A stretch of 64,000 bases of DNA from Panicum virgatum. Its lineage: Eukaryota > Streptophyta > Magnoliopsida > Poales > Poaceae. Below the pieces are notes generated by a model that saw only the letters and a program-made list of their open reading frames with translations, had not been told where the DNA came from and made no database searches. The stretch lies in assembly GCF_016808335.1 (NCBI RefSeq), contig NC_053149.1:13195714-13259713 (forward strand). The letters are read 5' to 3'. Shown piece after piece: positions 33,192 through 45,837 of this stretch; the stretch's first letter is position 1, and each line of letters starts with the position of its first letter. A program made the position numbers and the translations under genes.

Positions 33192-36100
33192 ATGGAGGGA
33201 AAGTGTAAACAAGCTGTGCTCTCACTGCCAGCTCAAACTATGACGGAGAGGAATTTGAAATCTGACCAGGTTAGAAACCTACAATTGAAATTAGTTTGTA
33301 ATGAATAAATAAAGATTCCTGAAGCCGTCATAATAGTTTTTTTTTGTACAATAACATGGATCTTCTTATTCAATTAACATCGCAGGAATGTGAAACACTG
33401 ATGACAGTAGAAAAGGAATCAACCATGGCAATTCTTGCAACGGAGGTAAGGAAAGAGAAGGCATGTATCTTTTTATGATAACTAGCAATGAACTTACATC
33501 GTACCTGCAATTCAGTTACATTCGCAAGTGTTCCATCTCTCTGTTTTGCACGATGTCAGTTTCTTCCAGACAATGGCATTTGATGGTTCCATTTGTTTCT
33601 CTTCTAAAGCATATCAGGAGTCCACCAAACCTCTTAAACATTCTTTTTGTTCGAATGACTCCGATCATTTCGAATGACTCCAATAATCTGAGAGCAACTT
33701 ACCCCAGGACCTGATCAACACCGCACGCTCAGTAATCAATATGTGCCGCCACCCCCACCCCCGGCGAGACGCCACCATCTCCGCCCACGAAACCTTCGCC
33801 GCCTACCCTGCCCACGACACAACCACCGACGGATGTGCAAATGTTCATGTGCATTTTACTTTTTTTTTCAATTGTTCCAGAATGTATTGCTCTGATTTTG
33901 TCTAAATGTTCCTTCCACATACAAAATGAGAATACTCAAATATAATATTTTAATTTAAATACATAGAAGCCAGTGATAGCATTCAGATTTCAGAATCACA
34001 AAAAGGGGATTTTAACATATGCAGGAAAGTAGCAGAAAGGAGACAAATTTGGAAGAAAGGTATGGAATCATGGTTGGTGCTGAAAACAAGGATGGACAGT
34101 CTGGAAATCCAAGAGCTGAAGAAAGCTTTCAGGTGTTATTAAAACTATTGACTCAAGTATATAATCTTGCATAATTTGGCAATGTAAGCTTGATTCCAAT
34201 GACGCTTCTTTCAGCAAGCACATCTATTGAATAATTCGGAAATTGATATGCTATCAGAATTACAGGCTCCTGAAGCTGCTGAGACATTTAGTCAGGTAAA
34301 GTTTTTACCCAAATTATTTGTTGCATTTTAAAGTTTTAAGGATGATTTTCTTTGGAAGTTTATGTTTCGCAATTATAGGAACATGAACAAGATAATGGGA
34401 ATCTTGTTGGTAACGATGATGGAGAGGAAGACATCAATGAATTCCAAAATGACGGAGATGAAGCAGGTGACGGTGAGGAAGACTATTTTTTCCCAACTCC
34501 AGAAGATGCAGAGCAGGCTAGGCCCCCGGAGATTGGCATGATATTTGCTACACTACAAGATGCACATCGTTTTCTCAATGTCTATGGGCTAGTTACTGGA
34601 TTTGTAATGAAGAAAGGAACTAATTACAAGCACAAGAAGATTACATTTGTGTGCAACAAAAGTGGGAAGATGCCAGAGCGTGGAACAGGAAATAGGAAAA
34701 GGAGATCCAATGCCATTGACAGAACAGAATGCCGGATGAAGGTGACTGTGAAACTTGTTGCAGGAAGATGGGAGATTAGAGCAGTGAATAAAGAACATAA
34801 CCATCCACTTGTGGGTTTACCTTCACTCACCAAATTTTTTATCAGCCACAAATACATGTCCGAGGAAGAGAGAATCTTATCAAGAATATTGCAAGAAAGT
34901 AAAATTAAGCCGGCAGAGATAATGGAAATCTTCAGGAAACTAAGGTCCAGGTTAAAGAATATACCTGTCCAGAAAATGGATAACTGCATGAAACAGTCTG
35001 AGAGGCAGGCTGTAACTAAGAATACTGATATAGAGAGCACACTAGAACATCTCCGAAGATTTCAAAAGGAACAACCGGGTTTCATCTATGCTATAAATAC
35101 TGATAATGGTAACACTGTCAGAAGTGTATTTTGGACAGATGCGCTGGCTAGATTGAATTATGCCTTGTATGGTGATTTCATTTCATTTGATACGAGTTAT
35201 ACCACTACTGAAAACAACATGTTGTTTGCACCACTAATAGGAATTAATGGCCATGGTAAGGCAATTGTTTTTGGTTGTGCTTTGCTTGAAAATGAGATGG
35301 CTGAGACACTCACATGGTTATTCAGGACCTTTCTGGATGTGATGGATGGGAAGAAACCGATTACAATAATTACACATCAGGGATTTGCTATGCAGAAATC
35401 AACTGCAGAGGCATTTCCTGATGCCTCGCATAGGTTCAGCATGTGGCATATGATGAGAGAAGCTGCAGCTGAATTTGGTGGTTCAATGGCAAATAGATCT
35501 GGATTGCAAGCTGAGCTAACACGCCTGGTGACGAATTCTTTAACTGCAGAGGAATTTGAGGATGGCTGGAAAGCAATGCTTCAGAAATATGATGCAGCAT
35601 CAAATGCACACCTGAATCTCATGTATCAGACAAGATTAATGTGGGTGCCAGTTTACTTCAAACATGTGTTTTGCCCATTTATACGTTCCTCTGAAGGGAG
35701 CGACAACACAAATTCAATCTTCAAGGATGATGTTCCTCTGCAGGATACCATTGAAAATCTTATTTATCAGTATGATATCTTTCAGAAGGAGGTTGCTTGC
35801 ATGGAACATGGATATAGATCTCAGTCTACTCCGAAAATACCGATGTATTGTACAAGGCAACCAATAGAAAGGCAAGCTGCCGAACTTTACACAGTGGGGT
35901 TATTCTTAAAATTTCAGAAAGAGCTACTTGATGCATCAGCTTTCAATGTTTTTGAAACGGATAAGGGCAGAATTTATACAGTGAAAAAAACACTGGATTA
36001 TGAGGAGGCTGAATTTCTCAGCGATTCCTTTCCTATTGAAGTCGACATGAAAACCAACATGTTCAATTGTGTATGTTCAAAGTTTGAACGAGATGGAATA

Positions 36101-36244
36101 CTTTGTTGCCATGTACTAAGACTTTTCACACAATTTGGAATTAACGAGATACCTCAACACTATATTAAGCAAAGGTGGACCAAGAAATATAGGGAGGAGG
36201 GATTACTGATTGCTCAGAGAAAACAGGATTGGATTGTTTCTTGA
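33192..36244 (+). CDS. FAR1-related (FRS-like) protein, five coding exons
   Basis: The best intact gene. Coding exons 33192-33269, 33386-33445, 34025-34132, 34215-34295 and 34379-36244 all start after AG, end before GT and are phase 0; the total is 730 residues. The ATG at 33192 is preceded by an in-frame TAA. Residues 1-215 are acidic. A FAR1 DNA-binding domain follows at about 165-255 (GFVMKKGTNYKHKKITFVC; TECRMKV; HNHPL), then a MULE-transposase-like domain at about 370-480 (SFDTSYTTTENNMLFAPLIG; FPDASHRFSMWHMM), then a SWIM zinc finger near 670-700 (FNCVCSKFERDGILCCHVL). The motif usually TDQDxAM reads THQGFAM, so the second catalytic Asp is lost. This fits a domesticated transcription factor of the FHY3/FAR1 class rather than an active transposase. 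No terminal inverted repeats were seen around it. Confidence 0.85.
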
Positions 36245-37587
36245 AAGGCCTTGATTTTTTGGTTTGATATTGATCAGTGATGGCAGTAATTTGTGCAGAA
36301 GTGAACATGGATTTAATCAAAGTAAAAAACTGCAGAGGAGCTTGAAAGATTTGAGTAGAAGCTGAAAAGGGGGCAGAAACAAAGCATATGAACATGGGGA
36401 GTGATGGCAAAGGGAATACCCACAAACTGCAAGGTGAATGATTGATGTGGGTTGGGTGTTTTGAAAGATAGGACATTTAGTTAGTAGGTATTAGTTAGAT
36501 GAATTGTACAGCTCTCTAGATCCAGTCTGTTTTTTTTTCCTCGAATATGTTCCAGTCTGTTTTGTTGCCCGCCCCCCTCACAAATGCTGCATCATGATCC
36601 TCACTAGGCAATAAGAAACGTGGAGTTTCCTAGACCCCAACTCATACTGTCATTTTTGGTGTAGCTGTGGTTTCACTAATTAGGTTCGCAGACATCTAAT
36701 TCTGATCCTTATCCATGAGGTGTTGATACAAAGTCTTGGTTAGTTTACCTTGTATGTTCACCGGTTTTTTGTTTGGCATTGTACTGGTCCTCCAAAGGCA
36801 AATTTTTGACCCCTAATTGTACACCCTTCAATTGTATGAGATTTACATTTCACTCCAACCCGATTTTGTTTTCTATTGTCAATGTAGTCCACGTTTACGC
36901 CATTCGATACACAATTTAGTTTACCGCTTAAGACTAGGTGCTCCATATTTTAGATAGCCTGGAGAATTGCCAAAGGGAGAAGAGTCGTTCTTTGCAAACC
37001 ATTTGCCTGGCTGTATTTGTGAAAAAACATAGTGAGGAATGAAGGTGTTACAGGGATGATGATTCTCTTACCCCGTGCCTAAGGAAATACTCGGTATATA
37101 GGTACTTATGCTGCCTGCCTGCCAGCCAGCCGCGCCTTGCACATTTATTGAGTGGTGATCATAGGGTATATGTGCTGGTGCGAGTTGAGACACACAGCAC
37201 TTGCGTATTATTCAAGGTTACCTTAAAAGTTTTGCATTAAGTACAGAAGATACTCTTCGAAGGTATCAATTCTAACACATCAATTTTCACACAAACCGAG
37301 CATATTGGACGTCAATTTTAACACAAACTGAGCATATTGGACGGGTAGAAGTACATAAAGGGTATGTATGTGCAGGGTATTTCTCTCCCCCCTAGTATTT
37401 GTTGTATCTGTAATCTATTTTCCTATTCATTCTATTGATGATGCTCAGCTAAAGTTTTTGTACTCAACGACACCAAAACTGGGGCACTTATGTTTCAATC
37501 AGATATTTAGATAAACAGAGAGGCAAATGATAGAGATCCCACGTGAGGCTCATCTTGTGAGTTGTTATCCACTTGTTTCTAATGTTG
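36245..37587. other. Intergenic, 3' flank of FRS-like gene
   Basis: No coding sequence recognised. The terminator and polyadenylation site of the FRS-like gene should lie in the first few hundred bases. Confidence 0.4.
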
Positions 37588-37690
37588 CACTCCGTCTGTT
37601 CTTAAATTGTTATCGTTGGGACAAAAGTTTTAGTTTATTTTTGAACTAGAATTGTTGTTCTAACCACAATTTAAAAACGGTGGGAGTATA
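37588..37690. mobile_element. Stowaway-like MITE
   Basis: CACTCCGTCTGTTCTTAAAT at the left and ATTTAAAAACGGTGGGAGTA at the right are inverted repeats. Length about 100 bp, TA at the right border. Typical small Stowaway copy. Confidence 0.6.
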
Positions 37691-38678
37691 CCGTTATGCA
37701 TGCTTGCGGATGAGAACAAGATACCTGCAAATTCGAATCTGTTCTATATGTTCATAGGTTGCTAATTGCATACAATAAAAAAACTGCAAATTATTATCAA
37801 ACCGTAGCAGTTGAAAATTGGAAATAACATAAATCATCTTCAATTTCACGTGGCAATGGCGCCAGTGGACAAGGAAGCGTGCAGCCAAACATCGTAGAAC
37901 ACCAAGTTTCTTGAAGAATTACAAACCAGGTAAAAGAAACCAGCGACCTATTACTTGGATAGCTATGAAACACAGTCCAGGCAAGCATATATGTCAAAAT
38001 TATGGATTTAACAGAAACTTCAAAAGACCAAGTAGTAGATGATAGTTTTGGAAATTTCAGAAACCAACATAAAACTACAAGTTATAGGCGATAGTTTCGG
38101 AAAAACTCAAGTATATAACATAAAACTATGAATTTTAGAGTCGGCCCCATATGTCAGTCATGCATTTCAGGTGGGCCCTACAGACGGGTCTGGTAATTAG
38201 AAATGTGCGACTGACCAGTGGAAACGGCTTGAAAGTTGTAGTTTTTTGTTACCATGGTGCAATTACATGTAAGTTTCTGAAACTATTCCCCAATACTAGT
38301 TTTTTGTTACAAAGCTGCAAACATTCATGTTTCTTTTCTGGACATGGGGTGGCACCCCGTTTCCATTACTTATAAAAGCAATGGAAAACAAAAGTTTCCG
38401 AGTACAATCACAACAGATCTTCAGAGGTATACGGAAAGCTACTAGACCCAAATTAAGTTCAGGTTACAGAAAACATTGGAGGCAAAATGGAGAACGACAG
38501 CTTCTCATCATCAGGGCTCAGATTCCAGTAGGGTTGTTTGACGTTTCTTCATCATCTTCCTGATCTCCGGCCGGTCATGGAGCTGCATCGAAGGTGAGCA
38601 CGTGTGAGGGGTTGAATTGTTTGTATGTTTCTAAAACGGAACAATAGCGCGTTTGACCCTATTTTAGAGGTGTTTTTT

Positions 38679-38703
38679 GGGGGGGGGGGGGGGGGGGGGG
38701 GGG
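38679..38703. repeat. 25-base G homopolymer
   Basis: A run of 25 G follows TGTTTTTT and precedes TTAGGGTCAAAC. Flanking GTTTGACCC and GGGTCAAAC sequences are inverted around it. It can form a G-quadruplex and is a likely point of assembly error. Confidence 0.95.
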
Positions 38704-39006
38704 TTAGGGTCAAACATGCAACAAACACGGTTCCCAAAAAAATACAACCATAAAAAACGGGGTCAAACGTGCAAGTCACCTTTAAAATTGGGTCAGTTTC
38801 GCAATTGGCCCTTCTAAAATTTACTCAAATTAATAATACTGATTGGTAGGGTGTACCCCTGAACTCACTGATGATTTATTCATTCACTCAATGAAAAATC
38901 TCTACTTTCATTAGAGCTTCAGAAGGTTGTGTAGATCACAACCAAGAAATAGTTTATCATATTTCCAGATATATAATGGTGAGTCCGTTCTCAGCTGAGG
39001 GGAGGG

Positions 39007-39290
39007 GGGCATTTGGTTCAGTTATTTAGGCCCAAAGAGAAATGAAGCGATAGTTAGAGAAGAGATTCATAACAGGTTGGCTGCAAAAGTTTTTTGCTGA
39101 TTGCTCTTGGGTACCCCATTTTACTTGAAAAAAAAGGTGAAGGCAGGGCATTTGGTTCAGTTATTTAGGCCCAAAAGAGAAATGAAGCGATAGCTACAGA
39201 AGAGTATGATTCATAACAGACTGGCTACAAAATTCTTTTGCAGATTGCTCTTGGGTACCCCATTTTACTTGAAAAAAAAATGAAGGCAAT
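39007..39290. repeat. 139-bp tandem duplication
   Basis: GGGCATTTGGTTCAGTTATT.. to a GGTACCCCATTTTACTTGAA end is present at 39007-39145 and again from 39146 with about ten small differences. Confidence 0.85.
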
Positions 39291-39625
39291 ACATCATGAA
39301 TTGTTAATGCTAGGACAAAATAGACAGGTAACGACGGGAAATAAAATAAAGTGGCATGTGGGAGACAAGACAATTCTAACTGGTATTGTAACAATTTGGT
39401 GATTATGAGTACTAGGGCCTATGCCATAGAAAAGAATTCTAAGGGTAACCATACCAGTTTTGTGATTTATATACTTCATTTTGAACTGGCACATGTAAAA
39501 TTCAACCCAACATATAAGGTAAGGTACTCATAGGAGGTTAGAAAGTTGAATCAGATACTTATGTAAATCCTTAAAAAGGAAAATCACAATACAGTTAAAT
39601 GGCAGTTGGAAGTTAAGATTCTTAC

Positions 39626-41112
39626 CTATGAAAAAAAGACTTGGGCATGCGGTGAAGCTCTCCGATATGTATTTACCTGTCTCAGTGCACTTTCAGTAGA
39701 CAGGTAGCGTTCGGAACCAAGACTATAGACATTGTGCGAAGAGCTGTAGCTTTGGATAAGACAAGCTCTATAAAGCACATTTCATTTGACCGAAAGCAAA
39801 TACCATTCATCTTGACAACCTGAAGGGTAGGGCACATGCCATCGGTCCATTGTGCATTCTGGAATTCAGCATTTGCTTCGATTTCCTGATCTTCTTCCTC
39901 AGTGCTCTGGAAAATAACCAAGAGATGAATCAAAAGAATGAAATGAGGAACTCCAAAAATTGCAATGGCAATGCATTCCATGAGGTTTGCAAGAAAGAAA
40001 GGCATGTACCATTATTTCGAGCTCATTGAGGTTAGGAGCATTCCTTAGTAAGGTAAAAGTTGACAAAATGGCATGCATCTCAACAAACTGGGTGTAGAGA
40101 AATAATCTTCTTAAATTGTGAAAGGTGCAACAAAGATTTTCAAGAGGATTACGTCCATTGAACTGAAAAAGAAAAGAAAATGTTAAGCAGGTGAAACTCA
40201 ACGACAATGTGAAGGAAACTATTTCATGGCTCGCAATATTTATTACACACATTCTCAAAGAAGGCTATTCTGGTGATGCTAAATTATAAGAAAGATTATT
40301 AAAGCAGTACATATCTTTCAAATAGATAATAGAGGTACGAGGTAAATAAAATACCGGTTCATAGCAGGTCGAGAGATTGAGGTTCTCCACATGAGCAATA
40401 GCAGCAAGAAGCTTTCCAAAATCACGAGGAACCACATATTCGACAAGGTCGATAGTGGCATCAACAAGGCGGGGCAGTTCCCCAAATCGCCAACCATCAT
40501 AAGAACATAATGAAAAGATTGTGAACCTACGTAGATTGGGTGCCTGAATCACCCACTCCGACTCCTTCACGAAGTTCACATAAGAGAGCTCCAGAACTTG
40601 AAGCGAGGGTGATAGACGAATGATAGTCTCCAATTTCACTGTTTTGTCGACCGACACTACATTGGTGAAGTTTAGCTCTTCGAGAGAGGCAAACCCAGCG
40701 AATCCCGGAGGGAGGGGTGGAAGACTGCACTTGTGCAGCTTCAGGGTCACAAGGTGGCCGCATGAGAAGATGGACGAGTGGAGTCTGAATTTTCCATTGG
40801 TGCTACGGAGGTCGATGGACTCGACACCGCGGCGGGATAGGGCGATCAGCCAGTAGTCGAGGCCGACGGATTCCGGCTGGACTGTCCACGAGAAGCGCGA
40901 GATGCGACCAGCGTAGCGGGCGAGGACGCTGTAGACCCCCCCCAACGGGGCGTGTCGGGGCGGTCGAGCAAGCAGAGGGAGAGGACGGGGAGCGACTCCC
41001 AGCGGAGACGCCAGGCTCGAGAGAGCGCGGAGGTACGGACGATGCTGCAGAGATCAAGGCGAGTGAGGATCTTGTCTAGCAGGTGCGCCGGGAGGGACAT
41101 CAGCGCGTCCAC
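39626..41112 (-). pseudogene. F-box/FBD (LRR) protein, two one-base frameshifts
   Basis: Three exons on the minus strand: 41112-40355, 40162-40010 and 39906-39626, with donors GTATTT and GTACAT and acceptors TTTTTCAG and TTTCCAG. The product is an F-box (MDALMSLPAHLLDKILTRLD), leucine-rich repeats (LVTLKLHKCSLPPLPPGF; LRRFTIFSLCSYDGWRFGEL) and a C-terminal FBD (LVLSKATALRTMS; YLSTESALRQ; RRASPHAQVFF). It would be about 397 residues, normal for the family of SCF substrate adaptors. Frame is lost once at an 8-base C run (40936-40943; nine would restore it) and once in exon 3 near RTMS. Both are single-base changes in an otherwise intact gene, so inactivation may be very recent or only apparent. 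Confidence 0.8.
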
Positions 41113-41249
41113 CGCTGGCGAGGGGCGCGGCTGTTTGTTGCGGCCCGAGGGCTCCTGGGGTTCCGGCGATCCTTGTCTTGAAATATCCTAAAAAATACCA
41201 CATATTTTATAAAGAATTGTAGTGCAATTGGAAGATCAAAATCGGAATG

Positions 41250-41850
41250 TTTGAATGTTCAAAAGAAATTAGAGAAGAGAAAAGAAAGAAAGAAAAAACT
41301 TACCTTGTACCCTAACCCGGCGCCCCCACAGGACCGAGCAGCCCCCAGTCGCCTCCTCCCGTTTGAAACCTTCTCGGCACCTCCGGTCCTCCCGACGCCG
41401 CCCGCCGCGTCCCCTGGATCCGAGCAACGTAACGCCGGACGCCGCCCCTCCCTATTTCTGCCGGCGCGGGTGACGAGCAGCCCGGCGAGGCCGCTTGCTG
41501 AGGCGGCGCGGCTAGCCGCCCGATTAGTCGGAGAGACGGCAGTCAACCGGCCGTGGACGCCGGCTAGCCGACTGGAATCGCGGTTTCTCGAGCTTAGCCT
41601 CGCAGGCGGCAAATTTGCAAGTCGAGGCCATAGTTATTTTTGAGCCCACCCGTGAATAGCCCAAATAATTCTACTAGAACTAAACATGTAGGTTATTTTA
41701 GAGTTATTTGGAAATAATCTACCCCAAAACTATCCCCTAAAAAATATCATTTGAGTTATTTTTAGTGGAGTCCACACAAAAAAGTTAATCTCTCTCCCCT
41801 CACGCACAGCCCCGCAGGCTGACCCGCACGCCTCCTCCTTCCTTGCGCCG
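41250..41850. other. 5' flank of F-box gene, GC-rich
   Basis: Contains a purine-rich stretch at 41255-41300 and a GC-rich block; it probably holds the promoter and leader of the minus-strand F-box gene. Open frames here have no recognised domain. Confidence 0.35.
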
Positions 41851-42342
41851 CCTCCTTCCCCAACCGGTCGCGCCGCCGCCGGTTGAACCCGGCCGCGCCG
41901 GCACCTCCCCCAAGTGGCTGCACCACCGCCTCCCCTATCCGGCCGAGCCACTGCTGCTACTTCGACCCGCGCCGATGCCTCCACCATCCGGTCGAGCCGC
42001 CGCCCCCACTTCGACCCACGCCGGCGCAGTCCTGTTACAGGAGCCGGCCCAGTCCAGCGCCTCCTCACCGACGCCGCGACTCCGATCCGCGCCGGCGCTC
42101 TCAGTCCACCGGAACCGGTCCTCCTGCAACACCCGGAGTCTCAGTCCACCGGAGCCGGTCCTCCTGCAACACCCAGAGCCTCCCACCCGCGCTGCCCCAC
42201 TGGCGCGGCTTCCTCCTGGCACCGGCGCCTGCTCCTGCATTGCAAGGCGCGCCTCCCCCATCGGATCGACCCCGCGTCTGCTCCCATCGGCGGCAACGTC
42301 CCCATCAGAGCGGCCCCGGCTGTACCACCGAATCTAAGGAAG

Positions 42343-43172
42343 ATGGAGGGCGGCGGGTTCGATTTCTTCTCCCAGGAGCCCATGGCATCGGCCGGTGCGG
42401 CGCCGATGGACCTCAACTCGCAGGCATCGCCGGCCGAGGAGTTCCCCTATCTACAAGACTACGGGGCCTACCTCCAGGGTGACGGCGTGGAAGGCGCTGG
42501 CTGTGGCCGGGGCTCTGATCTCTATCTCCCTCGCGCGCAGCGCTCTTTAGGTCTGCCGAACCAGCGTGCTGGAGGAGGTGCGGGCTGACCGGCTCGAGGT
42601 GCGCTATGGGGCCGGCAACTGAACTTCGGTGTTTCATCGTTAGCAGGCAACCATGGTGTCCAAGGCAACACCATGCCGCCATGTCCTACCTACAGTGGAG
42701 GCAACTACGCCTTCCTCTTCGCCGGGTCATCCTCGAGGGCAGGCGGCGTTGGCCGTGGGCATAGCGGTCATCCTCGAGGGCAGGCGGCGTTGGCCGTGGG
42801 CATAGCAACTCTGCATCGGCCGCACCGAGCCGCCGTGGGGTCACGGTGTGCGTGCCACAACGTCTAACCGTGGAGGTACCCACGGACGTGGGGGTCGCGG
42901 TGCGCGTGCAGCGAGGAGTGCTGGCCCTCCGCAGGCACCCGGCGGCGACTACAATGACACTTATGAAGAAGGGGCATGGGACGAGGAGGTGGAGGACTTA
43001 GGCAGCTCCGGTGACCCTCCGGTGAGCAATGGCTCTCGAGCAAATTGGTCTGATATCAATAATAGTTATTTGACCTTGTGCCTAGAGAAAGTAAGAGCAA
43101 GACACTACAATGGTGGTCAAAATGACTGGTGAAGGGTACCAAGCTATAGCCGATATTTATAATGGATGATCA
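42343..43172 (+). pseudogene. Myb/SANT-like, transposon-associated gene remnant
   Basis: From the ATG at 42343 the plus strand reads MEGGGFDFFSQEPMASAGAA and ASPAEEFPYLQDYGAYLQGD, a leader typical of grass Myb/SANT-like proteins linked to PIF/Harbinger transposons. After frame breaks, a second block gives DPPVSNGSRANWSDINNSYL then LCLEKVRARHYNGGQ, the start of the Myb/SANT-like DNA-binding domain. One more frameshift gives MTGEGYQAIADIYNG before a stop. The rest of the domain is missing, cut off where the Sirevirus-like sequence begins. The upstream 41850-42340 is Pro/Arg-rich in every frame and not assigned. Confidence 0.6.
42725..42806. repeat. 41-bp tandem duplication
   Basis: GGTCATCCTCGAGGGCAGGC.. 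is exactly repeated at 42725-42765 and 42766-42806, breaking the frame of the Myb/SANT-like remnant. Confidence 0.9.
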
Positions 43173-43179
43173 TCTCTAG

Positions 43180-44242
43180 GGGGAGCTATGCAAGGATTGA
43201 TTAATTGAAGCATGGTTATTCTCAATGATGAAGGTTCCCATAACAAGAATCTTCATTCTCTACGAAGTGCAATCATGACATATGCTAAGCAATGCTATAT
43301 GGTAACATGCTTGGGGTTCCCATAACAAGAACTCTAGACATGTGGCTTCTTAAGTGCTAAGAGCTCCCATAACAAGAGTCTCTAAGTATTTTGAGTTGCT
43401 AACCTATAGTACCTTATGGTCATGGTTCATGGGTACATGTCTTCAAGTGCTTATGGATTTCTTGGAAAGAGTTTTGTTCTTACAAGTGGTATTCTTTGCT
43501 CTCTCCAAGATGGTTTCTACAAATGGCATTATCTTCACAAATGGTATCTCTTCCAAGTTCTTTTTACAAGTGGTTTTTTTGATCAAAGTTGCAGGAGCAC
43601 TACAAATGATAATCTCGCAAGTGGTTCACAAGTTGATCATATTTCAAGTGGTTTCTCTACACTTTGTTTCATCCTCCTCATCTTGATGTCAAGGAGGGTA
43701 CATGACAAAGAAGAAGAAGAAGAACCGGTATGCTCTATCTTTTGTCATTTAAGCTTTGTGCTACTAACTATTCTTTTTGGTGCTTAATGTCATAGGGGAG
43801 AGAATTCGGTGACAACAAGTGTGACAACAAGTGGCAACTCTTCTTTATGGATCAAATCATAAATGTCAAAGGGGGAGAGTATTAAAGGAGGAAAGATTTG
43901 GTGACAATCAAGTGGGAGATTCCTCTATCTTATGTTGAATCACTTATGGCAAGTTGAAGAGGAAGAAAGATACAACCCCTTGTGCTCATTGGTTTGGTTT
44001 CGTGTTAAAAGGGGAAGATAAATGTCAAATGGGAAGATCAAATGTGATGCAAGTTGGGTATTCACTTCAATGTTCATAACTTGCTCACATCTCCACCATA
44101 ACAAGGTAATATTGTGCTTTGCCCTAGCTCTTGTTGTTTATCTCTTTGGCTTTGCGCATTGTTCTTTCTTGTATTTCCTTTGTGCCTTGTTTTGGTTGTT
44201 GTTGTCACCATGGTTGCCATCAATCACCAAAAAGGGGAAGAG
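43180..44242 (+). mobile_element. Sirevirus-like copia element, 3' internal region
   Basis: Non-coding internal sequence with repeated CCCATAACAAGA blocks (43240-43380) and repeated ACAAGTGGT/ACAAATGGT motifs (43470-43650). It ends in a polypurine tract (CACCAAAAAGGGGAAGAG) just before the LTR at 44243. Similar GGGGGAGA purine blocks near 43870 may be extra polypurine tracts, a known Sirevirus habit. Gag-pol is not present, so the 5' part is deleted. Confidence 0.6.
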
Positions 44243-44571
44243 TGTAAACTTCATACCATTGGACCATTGGAGCATCATGGTAGCTTGCAAACTCCAAAGG
44301 TATGAACAATTTTGGTGATTGATATGACAACCATGGCACTAACCTTTGTGGTGATTGGTTCTTCAACATCTACGCCCCGAGCTGTTTAAAAGTCTCTTAG
44401 GAGGTGCCGAACAAGATTAAGGACCACTTTTTTGTGGCTAACAAGATTAAGGACCACTAGGAAAACCGGTACTATTAAGAGGGCAAGGGCTTTGCCTATC
44501 GTGTCAAAGGGTCTATAAGAATGTCTATGGTCATATCACAAATCCCTAAAAGCAAAGCTCAAGTTGAAGAC

Positions 44572-45837
44572 TGTTGGTATTTTGCAACGTCACGAATAAA
44601 ATCCGCAAGCGTACCAATACCGATGTAGCTTTCACCCAAGAGTATTCCAGGGTATTGTATCCACTGAGGAATGAGTACGCTATCTACAGGTTCAGGCTCA
44701 TCCAAGAACACACGCGCCGGTGTGGAGAAGACAAAAGAGAGGACTTTCTATATCTAGAATCTATGGCTAGAAGAAGAGATCACGTCGCCGTTATACTTCG
44801 AGCTAAAGGTATCGACCGACTTATGCAAACTGGTAGTTCCAATATGTGCTCTATCTAATATCCGAACGTGGAGGATTACTAAAAGGCTCGAACAGGGCTG
44901 TCACCACCTGCCGACTACCTCTACAAACTATGGGACTATCAGACAACTGAGTGGTATAGTCCAGCCTAGACACCACGTCTACGCCTTTCTCTACTAACCT
45001 TAGCCCTGGCCAAGACTACCCTTTTCTATCCGGGGTCTTAAGCTAAGATCAAATGCTACTCGCTAGCATACACATCACCTAATATAAGGCAGAGATGATA
45101 ACTTGCGATCTAAACTCTAACTCCAAATAAACAAACAAAGAAAGTCTCGAACACTTACAACCGAATAAGCATCCATCGAGGTACAAGCGGAGAAGAGTGC
45201 TGACAGACCCGGCACTTCCCTTGACTCCTCCTCACTCTCCTCCTCTTCTTCTACACCTCCTAGTCTACCCAACAATCTAGGATGAAGGCCTCAAGCTCCA
45301 AGGGAGAAAGGTGAGTTGAGAGGGTGTGATGTGTGTGTCCATTCCTCTACCCCCTCCCCTTGTATTTATAGGAGGGAGCCACGAGCTGAAGCACCTGGAA
45401 CCGACTTAAGCAACCAGCAGGGAGGCGCCATGTGTCGAAGCTGAGGCGATGGGGCCCATGGGCCTGGTTGGCCGACCAGTAGGTCGGTCGGCCTGCCAGG
45501 TGGGCCAACCGCCCCCAGCTTCATCCAGCAGGTTGTCCTGGGCCTCCTTGTCTTAATCCAGTTGGGCTTGGCCTGTCTTGAGTGGTCTGAACTGGATTCT
45601 TGGGCTACACTTGGTCCATTTGAGCCTGAATCGGTGCTCTGCTAATTTCTGCGATTTATGTCGGGCCAAAGTGTACTTGAAACCTGCAAAATTAGTTCAA
45701 AACCACCTGCACACATTCTCAAGCACCATATGTGGAATTTGTTAATAAATAAACCCTATGCTAGCATTTATTCCACTTTGTGGTTCCCTTTTGTGCAGGA
45801 GTTGACGGTCAAAATTGGTCGTTAATGACCGTCAACA
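44572..45837 (-). repeat. Athila 3' LTR (left copy, 1266 bp)
   Basis: In element orientation it starts TGTTGACGGTCATTAACGAC and ends AATACCAACA. A TATA-like TATAAATACAAGG is on the minus strand near 45365. It is about 510 bp longer than the right copy. Confidence 0.9.

Noticed and set aside
41843..42340. Three overlapping plus-strand frames rich in Pro/Arg/Ala
   Set aside because: All frames are open because of GC-rich simple composition; no domain and no consistent codon bias.
44572..45837. Small frame at 44574-44858 as a gene
   Set aside because: It lies in the Athila LTR and a truncated version occurs in the other LTR at 55300.
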